In this document: positions 7,317-13,456 of the stretch, in pieces
Numbering within the stretch: the stretch's first letter is position 1
Layout of the letters: each line of letters starts with the position of its first letter
Assembly (NCBI GenBank): GCA_937877595.1
Contig: CALFIY010000052.1
Span: forward strand, 1 to 16,592
Direction: 5' to 3'
Length of the DNA: 16,592 nucleotides
Source: an uncultured Prevotella sp.
GTDB taxonomy: Bacteria > Bacteroidota > Bacteroidia > Bacteroidales > Bacteroidaceae
Made by a program: the position numbers and the translations under genes
Notes under the pieces: model-generated
What the model was told of the DNA's origin: nothing
Databases searched by the model: none
Seen by the model: only the letters and a program-made list of their open reading frames with translations

Positions 7317-9266
7317 ATGAAGAGCCGACTACTACATACCATCTGGGCACCACTGACAGCGACGCTGCTAAATCTCGTGCTTGCCTATGCATGCTATCAG
7401 ATAGCGCGCGTGGCATATCTGCTTGACAACTGGCAGTATTTGAAGAATGCCGTCACTTGGGAGGCATGGCAGGGAGGACTGGTGTTCGACACTGCAGCGA
7501 TAATGCTCACCAACGGTCTGTATATCGTGCTGATGCTGCTGCCTGTACTGCCAAAGGAGAGACGGTGGTGGCACGTGGCATGCCGCTGGCTGTTCGTCGT
7601 AGTGAACAGCACGGCCCTGGTGATGAACTTGGCGGACGCGGCATATTTCCCATATACTATGCGGCGCACTACGACAACGGTGTTCTCCGAATTCAGCAAC
7701 GAGGGAAATCTTGGAGGCATCGTGGCAACGGAACTTATTGCCCACTGGTATATGGTGGTGCTCGCCGTGGGAGTGATATGGGCTATGTGGCGTCTCTATA
7801 CTACGCCTGCCATAGACCGCAGAAAGACTGGCGCGATGCGCTATGCCATGGCGACGACACTGTCGCTGCTGGTCATGTTGCCGCTTGTGGTGGCTGGAGT
7901 ACGCGGAGGTTTTGCCACGGCGGTGCGGCCTATCACCGTGTCTAATGCCAATCAGTACGTAAGCAGACCTACCGATGCGGCGCTGGTGCTCAACACCCCG
8001 TTTGCAATGTACCGCACCATAGGAAAGGATGTATTTACCGTGCCCGACTATTATGCCGACACTTCAGCGATGGAGCGCGTCTACTCGCCGCTGCATGTGC
8101 CGACAGACACGCTGCCTATGGAGAAGCGCAACGTGGTAGTGCTCATAGTGGAAAGTTTCGGGCGCGAATATATCGGAGCACTGAATACTACGCTGGAAAA
8201 CAGCAAGTATGAGGGCTACACTCCGTTTGTGGACTCACTTGTGCAGAACAGCGTCACCTTTACGCACACCTACTGTAATGGAAGGAAGAGCATAGACGGC
8301 ATGCCAAGCATTCTGTCGTCAATACCGATGTTCGTGGAGCCTTTCTTCCTTACGCCGGCAGCAATGAACCGCCTGTCGGGACTGGCAGGAGTGCTGGGCG
8401 CAGAGGGATATCAGACGGCTTTCTTCCATGGGGCACAGCGCGGCTCAATGGGATTTATGGCCTTTGCCAGAAGTACTGGATTTGATGCGTACTACGGACG
8501 CGAAGACTTTGAGGCCGACAAACGCTTCGGGGGAAGTGGCGAATTCGACGGCATGTGGGCTGTCTGGGACGAGCCGTTCCTGCAGTACTACGCCGCGAAG
8601 ATGTCGGAGATGAAGGAGCCGTTTATGACAGCGGTGTTTACGGCAAGCAGCCATCACCCATACCATATACCGGAAAAGTATAAGGACGTTTTCAAGGACG
8701 ACGGAGTGCTGCCAATACACAAATGTATCAGATATACCGACTATGCGCTGCGTCGCTTCTTTGAAAAGGCGAGCCGTGAGAAATGGTTCAGTAACACCAT
8801 CTTCGTGCTTACCAGCGACCACACCAATCAGAGTTGCCACGCAGAATATCTGACGGATATCGGCGGGTTCTCATCACCTATTATTATATATGCCCCCGGC
8901 GATGAGCGGCTGACACCGCGCATGGAAGACAAGACAGCACAGCAGATAGACATCATGCCGACGGTGCTGGGGCTGCTGCATTATGGCAAGCCGTATGTAG
9001 CCTTTGGAAAGGATGTGCTGCAGAAAGACAAGGAAGAAACGTGGGCTGTGAACTACCTGAACGGTATATATCAGTATGTGAAAAACGACCACGTACTGCA
9101 GTTTGACGGAGCCCGCACCACTGCCGTTTATGCTCTCAGCGATTCGCTGATGCAGCATAACATGGTGGGCAAAGTGGATAGTCAGATGCAGATGGAGCAG
9201 GAACTGAAAGCCATCATCCAGCAGTATATGTACCGTGTCACCAACGACGAGTTGGTGGCTCACTGA
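7317..9266 (+). CDS. LTA synthase family membrane sulfatase-like protein, Ser-nucleophile type
   Basis: A 649-residue protein with the same plan as its upstream neighbour: about five N-terminal membrane helices (near 10-34, 61-78, 88-106, 140-160, 178-196) followed by an extracytoplasmic alkaline-phosphatase-superfamily domain from about 270. Predicted catalytic residues are E279 (VLIVESFGREY), S325 in NGRKSIDGMP where LtaS has Thr, H446 (SSHHPY), and D501-H502 (LTSDHTNQ). The two neighbours are clearly diverged outside these motifs, so this is not a recent duplication. It probably transfers a phospholipid-derived head group to an envelope acceptor; whether that is phosphoglycerol or phosphoethanolamine cannot be told from sequence. 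It is the last gene of the plus-strand run, and the convergent GT90 gene ends 32 bp downstream with no obvious terminator hairpin between them. Confidence 0.88.
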   Translation: MKSRLLHTIWAPLTATLLNLVLAYACYQIARVAYLLDNWQYLKNAVTWEAWQGGLVFDTAAIMLTNGLYIVLMLLPVLPKERRWWHVACRWLFVVVNSTALVMNLADAAYFPYTMRRTTTTVFSEFSNEGNLGGIVATELIAHWYMVVLAVGVIWAMWRLYTTPAIDRRKTGAMRYAMATTLSLLVMLPLVVAGVRGGFATAVRPITVSNANQYVSRPTDAALVLNTPFAMYRTIGKDVFTVPDYYADTSAMERVYSPLHVPTDTLPMEKRNVVVLIVESFGREYIGALNTTLENSKYEGYTPFVDSLVQNSVTFTHTYCNGRKSIDGMPSILSSIPMFVEPFFLTPAAMNRLSGLAGVLGAEGYQTAFFHGAQRGSMGFMAFARSTGFDAYYGREDFEADKRFGGSGEFDGMWAVWDEPFLQYYAAKMSEMKEPFMTAVFTASSHHPYHIPEKYKDVFKDDGVLPIHKCIRYTDYALRRFFEKASREKWFSNTIFVLTSDHTNQSCHAEYLTDIGGFSSPIIIYAPGDERLTPRMEDKTAQQIDIMPTVLGLLHYGKPYVAFGKDVLQKDKEETWAVNYLNGIYQYVKNDHVLQFDGARTTAVYALSDSLMQHNMVGKVDSQMQMEQELKAIIQQYMYRVTNDELVAH

Positions 9267-9298
9267 CGAAACGAAGATGGTGATGACCGAGAGCGATT

Positions 9299-10306
9299 TC
9301 AGAACTGCTGGTCGGTCATGCGGAAATACTTCTCCATTACCATAAGAGAGCAGAGACGTTCTATCTTAGGAGTGAGAAACTGCCGGCAATGCCTGTGGGC
9401 GTTCTCCACGATGTCGCGGGCCTCAAGGGGATGGTCGTTGTAGTAGGACAGGCGCTCCTCAATGTCGCTATAGTCGGGCTTTATCTCTATGAAATGTTCA
9501 TTGCCGCGCAACGTGCCTTCCATAAACCATGTCTCGTAGCGCATGGCTGGCGCCACGGCAAGGCTATTGGAGTGCATGACCCATTTTAGATTGCTCGCAA
9601 CGTCGTTGCCCTCAAGACACATAATGTACTTATACGACAGGTGGTCGTAAATGGTTGTTTCTTTCGACTGGCGCATCTCTGGAGGATACGTGGAATGGCG
9701 TGACGTGTCGCGGAGGTCGAAAAGTGGGCGCCCGAAGTATTGCTCAAGGAAAGCCATGCGTGCCGGCTTGTTCATCACGGCACCGCGGAAGATTACCTGA
9801 TTGTGTTTGGAGTCGAAGGGAACAGGGTCGCGGAAGAAAACAAAATGACGCACCTTGTCCATGTTGAGCAGCACGCTGTTGCCGTTGGTATTGGCATCGC
9901 CTATCGGACGGCTCTTGGCAACGGTAGGGTGGGAAAAGGTCTGTATCACGTCGCCTGGCATAAGCAGCCAGTGCAGATGGCATGGAAAATAGCGTGTCCA
10001 CTCGTAGGAATCGAACAGGTATACACTGCCATACTGCTTGTGAAGAAAACTCTGTTCGCCAATGCACGGCGCAGTGGAAGGCAGGCTGACGGGAGATGAC
10101 AACCGGTTGTAGTAGTCGACCCGATGCATGACATAGTCCTGTTGCTGAGAAGGCAAACTGTCAAATTCGCGGAGCAGGGACTCGCGGCGACGCTCGGTGA
10201 AAAAGCGTGGCAGACTCATCATGGCATAGCCGTGAATGTAGTATGGTAGATGCAGGTTCTTGCGAACGCCGCCAAAGATGCTATATCTCAGAGAACGAAT
10301 ATCCAT
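9299..10306 (-). CDS. Glycosyltransferase family 90 (CAP10/LpsA-like) protein
   Basis: A 335-residue cytoplasmic protein with no signal peptide or clear membrane span. It resembles GT90 (CAP10-type) enzymes, which include bacterial LPS core glycosyltransferases: VIFRGA at 171-176, then a segment at 225-250 with the features YKY, LEGND, ASNLKW and NSLAV, then a C-terminal helical region with 'NAHRHCRQF'. By family the expected activity is sugar transfer from a nucleotide sugar to LPS core or another surface glycan; donor and acceptor are unknown. The ATG at 10306 is preferred because a promoter candidate lies 39 bp upstream. It is monocistronic on the minus strand, convergent with the second LTA-synthase-like gene and divergent from the acyltransferase. 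Confidence 0.82.
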   Translation of the reverse strand: MDIRSLRYSIFGGVRKNLHLPYYIHGYAMMSLPRFFTERRRESLLREFDSLPSQQQDYVMHRVDYYNRLSSPVSLPSTAPCIGEQSFLHKQYGSVYLFDSYEWTRYFPCHLHWLLMPGDVIQTFSHPTVAKSRPIGDANTNGNSVLLNMDKVRHFVFFRDPVPFDSKHNQVIFRGAVMNKPARMAFLEQYFGRPLFDLRDTSRHSTYPPEMRQSKETTIYDHLSYKYIMCLEGNDVASNLKWVMHSNSLAVAPAMRYETWFMEGTLRGNEHFIEIKPDYSDIEERLSYYNDHPLEARDIVENAHRHCRQFLTPKIERLCSLMVMEKYFRMTDQQF

Positions 10307-10344
10307 GTTCGGGCGACAGAAATAAAATGACGGTTGAACGGCTA

Positions 10345-10375
10345 CAAAAATACGATAAAAAAGTGAGAGGCCAAG
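10345..10375 (-). promoter_or_regulatory. Promoter candidate for the GT90 gene
   Basis: On the minus strand the -7 element reads TATTTTTG (10352 down to 10345), a full match to the Bacteroidetes TAnnTTTG consensus. A 19-bp spacer separates it from CTTG (10375 down to 10372), one mismatch from the -33 TTTG. The expected transcript start is near 10340, giving a leader of roughly 30-35 nt to the ATG at 10306. No other TAnnTTTG match on this strand was noticed in the gap. Confidence 0.5.
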
Positions 10376-10422
10376 CGTTTAGTTAATCTTTCTTAAGGAT
10401 TGTCTGAAATTTTTGTGCCCGT

Positions 10423-10453
10423 TTTGCCCTTCTGTCAAATTGAAGTAACTTTG
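10423..10453 (+). promoter_or_regulatory. Promoter candidate for the lipid A acyltransferase gene
   Basis: TTTG at 10423-10426, a 19-bp spacer, then TAACTTTG at 10446-10453: a perfect match to the Bacteroidetes primary-sigma consensus (TTTG, 19-21 bp, TAnnTTTG). The expected start of transcription is about 10458, leaving a leader of roughly 20 nt to the ATG at 10481. This also argues against any coding start before 10481. Confidence 0.7.
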
Positions 10454-10480
10454 ACACATCTTTTGAAAGAATTCCAACAG

Positions 10481-11488
10481 ATGAAGCGCATCCTGAACGT
10501 ACTTCTGATAGTGTTGACGCGGATGGCATTTGCTATGCTGTGGCTATTCTCGCTGCTGCCGATGTGGGTGCACTACATCATCTCCGACGGAATTTATCTC
10601 CTTTTGCGACATGTGATAAAATACAGGCTGAGGGTGGTCAGACAGAACATCGTCAGCGCGTTCCCTGAGAAAACGGAACAGGAACAACGTGAGATAGAGA
10701 GCCAGTTCTATCACTGGTTTTGCGACTACCTTGTAGAGACTTTCAAACTTCTTACCATAAGTCGTAAGGACATGAAACGGCGCATGACATTCAAGGGAGT
10801 GGAACAGATAAACCGCCTTGTGGCGGAAGGCCGCTCTTGCGGAGTGATGCTGGGCCATTATTGCAACTGGGAATGGATAAGCACTCTGCCGTTGGCTGTC
10901 AGCGGTGATGCGGTGTGTGCCGAACTGTACCATCCAATAGAGAACAAGGAGGTGAACAATCTGTTCCTCTTTTTGCGACAGCGTTTTGGCAGCGTGTGTA
11001 TTCCGATGGAGGAGACGCTGAGGCATATCGTGAAGTACCAGCGAGATGGAAAACCGATGGTGATAGGATATATTGCCGACCAGAAACCCAACTGGCGAAA
11101 CATTCATCTGTGGGTGGACTTCCTAAATCACGATACTCCGGTGTTTACAGGTTCTGAGCGTATAATAAAACGTACAGGCCAGGCTTTCTTCTATGGTGAT
11201 GTAAGGCGAGTGAAGCGCGGATACTACGAATGTGAGTTTAAGTTGATAGAGGAACACCCGGAAGGGATGCCAAACTATCAACTTACCGAGCGCTATATGC
11301 AGGAACTGGAAGCAACAATACGCCGAGACCCGGGATTATGGCTATGGAGCCATGACCGCTGGTCGCGGACGCATAAGGAATTCAATATACGTTTCTATGA
11401 AAAGGACGGTAAGATTTTTGAACGCGTCATAGAAACGGAATATGCACGGATGGTGGCAGAGGCTAAGGCTCGCGGTGAAGAGTTGTAG
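10481..11488 (+). CDS. LpxL/HtrB-family lipid A acyltransferase
   Basis: A 335-residue inner-membrane-associated acyltransferase with one N-terminal hydrophobic segment (about 5-30). The catalytic H-x4-E motif is H126-YCNW-E131, and the C-terminal family motif GLWLWSHDRW spans 285-294 (the usual form is close to WLWxHRRW). Such enzymes add secondary acyl chains to lipid A precursors or acylate related lipids. The start is the ATG at 10481; an in-frame TTG at 10400 would extend it by 27 residues but would place the promoter inside the gene and precede the natural hydrophobic N-terminus. The 3' end overlaps the convergent lpxB by 26 bp. I withhold lpxL or lpxM because the acyl position cannot be read from sequence. 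Confidence 0.9.
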   Translation: MKRILNVLLIVLTRMAFAMLWLFSLLPMWVHYIISDGIYLLLRHVIKYRLRVVRQNIVSAFPEKTEQEQREIESQFYHWFCDYLVETFKLLTISRKDMKRRMTFKGVEQINRLVAEGRSCGVMLGHYCNWEWISTLPLAVSGDAVCAELYHPIENKEVNNLFLFLRQRFGSVCIPMEETLRHIVKYQRDGKPMVIGYIADQKPNWRNIHLWVDFLNHDTPVFTGSERIIKRTGQAFFYGDVRRVKRGYYECEFKLIEEHPEGMPNYQLTERYMQELEATIRRDPGLWLWSHDRWSRTHKEFNIRFYEKDGKIFERVIETEYARMVAEAKARGEEL

Positions 11489-12611
11489 TGATAATGTCGG
11501 CAGCATCGCGTGGAGCATTGCCGTCGCCAAGCCGTTGCCATACTTCTTTGTAGTCGTCAATCATCTTATTGCGGCGTTTGCCGTCAGGAAGAATGTCGTG
11601 CAATTCGTGCTTAATGTTGTCTATGGTGAAGGTGTTGGCCACCAGTTCGGTCACCACCTCTCGTCCGGCAATAAGATTTACGAGTGAGATATACTCCACT
11701 TTCAGGATTTTCCTTCGGAGGAAATTGATGAGACGGGGCAGGGGCGTCTTGTAGCACACTACTTGCGGTATGCCGAACAGCGCTGTTTCGAGCGTGGCGG
11801 TGCCACTGGTGACGAGTGCAGCAGTGGAACGTGAAAGCAGGTCGAATGTCTGATTGAAGACAACCGAGACATGGGAGGACGCGATAAACTGCTGGTAGTA
11901 TTCGGGAGCAATGCTGGGAGCGCCGGCAAGCACTACATCGTAGTCGGAAGACAGATTGCGCGTGGCTTCTATCATTGCAGGCAGGTTGTCTTTTATCTCC
12001 TGACGGCGAGAACCGGCGAGCAGGGCAATGATAGGCTTCTTTTTGCCATCAGATTGATTTTCGCCTTTCTCGTCTGTGCGTTCAATATTTGCTGCGCGCC
12101 ACTCTTTCACCTCCTGTGCGGTGGGGTTGCCCACGTAGTGGATGGGGTAGTGGTGCTTTTTCTCAAAAAAGTCTACCTCAAAGGGAAGAATACTGAAAAG
12201 TTTGTCGACATCGCGCTTTATGTTCTTAATACGATACTCCTTCCATGCCCAGATTTTAGGAGAAATATAATAGTAGACTGGACAAATGGCGTTCGACTTG
12301 ACATAACGGGCAATGCTGAGATTGAAGCCTGGATAGTCTACAAGAATGACAACATCAGGGTGCCACTGGCTTATATCCTCCTTGCATTGGCGCATGTTGC
12401 GCATAATGGTTGGCAAGTGCATCAGCACAGGAACAAAGCCCATGTATGCCAAATGGCGGTAATGCTTCACCATGGCTCCTCCCTCGGCAGCCATCAGGTC
12501 GCCGCCGATAAAGCGAAATTCGGCTGTGGCGTCGGCACGGCGTATCTCGTGCATCAGATGCGAGGCGTGAAGGTCGCCGCTGGCTTCGCCTGCTATGAGA
12601 TAGTATTTCAT
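11463..12611 (-). CDS. lpxB: Lipid-A-disaccharide synthase LpxB
   Basis: A 382-residue GT19 glycosyltransferase that joins UDP-2,3-diacylglucosamine and lipid X to give the tetraacyl disaccharide 1-phosphate of lipid A at the inner face of the inner membrane. Motifs are GEASGDLHASHL at 8-19, DYPGFN at about 92-97, ISPKIWAWKE at 116-125, GSRRQEI at 200-206, and SGTATLETALFGIP at 269-282. A Lys/Glu/Asp-rich loop at about 178-192 looks like a lineage-specific insertion between the two lobes. I chose the ATG at 12611, which gives MKYYLIAGEASGD; a TTG at 12620 would add three residues and is less likely. The ATG overlaps the surE stop as ATGA. The 3' end overlaps the acyltransferase gene on the opposite strand. 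Confidence 0.95.
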   Translation of the reverse strand: MKYYLIAGEASGDLHASHLMHEIRRADATAEFRFIGGDLMAAEGGAMVKHYRHLAYMGFVPVLMHLPTIMRNMRQCKEDISQWHPDVVILVDYPGFNLSIARYVKSNAICPVYYYISPKIWAWKEYRIKNIKRDVDKLFSILPFEVDFFEKKHHYPIHYVGNPTAQEVKEWRAANIERTDEKGENQSDGKKKPIIALLAGSRRQEIKDNLPAMIEATRNLSSDYDVVLAGAPSIAPEYYQQFIASSHVSVVFNQTFDLLSRSTAALVTSGTATLETALFGIPQVVCYKTPLPRLINFLRRKILKVEYISLVNLIAGREVVTELVANTFTIDNIKHELHDILPDGKRRNKMIDDYKEVWQRLGDGNAPRDAADIITTTLHREP

Positions 12612-13369
12612 AGGTTCCAACTTTTCATTGTTTCGAGCATTTCGTAGTTTGTCACGTCTATCTGCGTTGGAGTGATGGCGACGTAGCCATTCTGGAGAGC
12701 CCAGTTGTCGGTATCGGTGGCCTCTGGCTCATCGTTGCGGTAGTGCCCCATCATCCAGTAGTAGTCGTAGCCGCGTGGGTGATGGCATTTTACTATTTCG
12801 TTGGTCCAACTGCCGTGGGCCATGCGGCAAAGGCGGACACCACGGAAACTGTCTGCTTTAGGGAAATTGATATTAAGGCAAACGCCGGTGGGCAGGCCGT
12901 CTGCGAGGACACGGCTTACCACTCTGCGCACGATATCTGTCAGTGGCGTGAAGTCGGCAAATGATTCATGGTCGCAGAGAGAGAAGGCTACAGAGGGAAT
13001 GTATTTCATGCATCCCTCTATCACTACTCCCATTGTCCCGCTATAGTGCGTGTTTACAGAGCAGTTGTCTCCATGATTGATACCTCCTAAAATAAGATTT
13101 GGCCTGCGCTCGGGACATAGTTCAGCCAGTGCCAGTTTCACACAGTCAACGGGTGTGCCGTTGCACGACCATATCTGTACGCCGTCGTCTTCGCTGCGGT
13201 GTGTCAGAATGAGCGGTTCGGTGGCGGTGAAAGCACAGGAGTAGCCACTACGGGCTGAGTCGGGAGCGCAAACAATGACGTCGGCCATGTCGCGCACCAT
13301 CTGGACAAGACAGTTGATGCCTTTGGCTTGATAGCCGTCGTCATTGGAGATGAGAATAAGTGGTTTCAT
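12608..13369 (-). CDS. surE: 5'/3'-nucleotidase SurE
   Basis: A 253-residue metal-dependent nucleoside monophosphatase, normal length for the family, acting in the cytoplasm and linked to stationary-phase survival in E. coli. Active-site features are N9-D10-D11-G (SNDDG), S41 (ARSGYS), GTPVDCV at 71-77, N98 (GGINHGDN), and the SGTMGVVIEG segment at 110-119. All expected metal ligands are present. Its stop shares ATGA with the lpxB start, so lpxB translation is likely coupled to it. An 87-bp gap containing a strong hairpin separates it from secDF. No TAnnTTTG promoter was seen in that gap, so surE and lpxB may depend on read-through or on an unrecognised promoter. Confidence 0.95.
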   Translation of the reverse strand: MKPLILISNDDGYQAKGINCLVQMVRDMADVIVCAPDSARSGYSCAFTATEPLILTHRSEDDGVQIWSCNGTPVDCVKLALAELCPERRPNLILGGINHGDNCSVNTHYSGTMGVVIEGCMKYIPSVAFSLCDHESFADFTPLTDIVRRVVSRVLADGLPTGVCLNINFPKADSFRGVRLCRMAHGSWTNEIVKCHHPRGYDYYWMMGHYRNDEPEATDTDNWALQNGYVAITPTQIDVTNYEMLETMKSWNL

Positions 13370-13390
13370 AGAGATATATTATTATTCAAC

Positions 13391-13426
13391 AATCCGCAAT
13401 GCCATCATGCTGAGGCATTGCGGATT
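13391..13426 (-). terminator. Perfect 13-bp-stem hairpin between secDF and surE
   Basis: AATCCGCAATGCC at 13391-13403 and its exact reverse complement GGCATTGCGGATT at 13414-13426 flank a 10-base loop. It lies 30 bp past the secDF stop in the direction of transcription. Reading leftward, the stem is followed by TTGAATAATAATATATC, which is A/T-rich but not a clean U-run. It could be a weak terminator, an attenuator that lowers surE-lpxB expression relative to secDF, or an mRNA-stabilising stem for secDF. Confidence 0.6.
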
Positions 13427-13456
13427 ATCTATGTGACGAAATAAGAGGTGTTTGTC

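Noticed and set aside
9267..9298. Bidirectional terminator between the convergent LTA-synthase-like and GT90 genes
   Set aside because: The 32-bp gap has no inverted repeat of useful length and no T-run on either strand.
10400..10480. 27-codon upstream extension of the acyltransferase from a TTG
   Set aside because: A perfect Bacteroidetes promoter lies inside it, and the natural hydrophobic N-terminus begins at the ATG at 10481.
12612..12620. TTG start adding three residues to LpxB
   Set aside because: The ATG at 12611 gives the family-typical N-terminus and a standard ATGA overlap with surE.
11871..12647. 258-codon open frame on the plus strand
   Set aside because: It is antisense to lpxB, which has clear motifs throughout; the frame has no recognisable domain.
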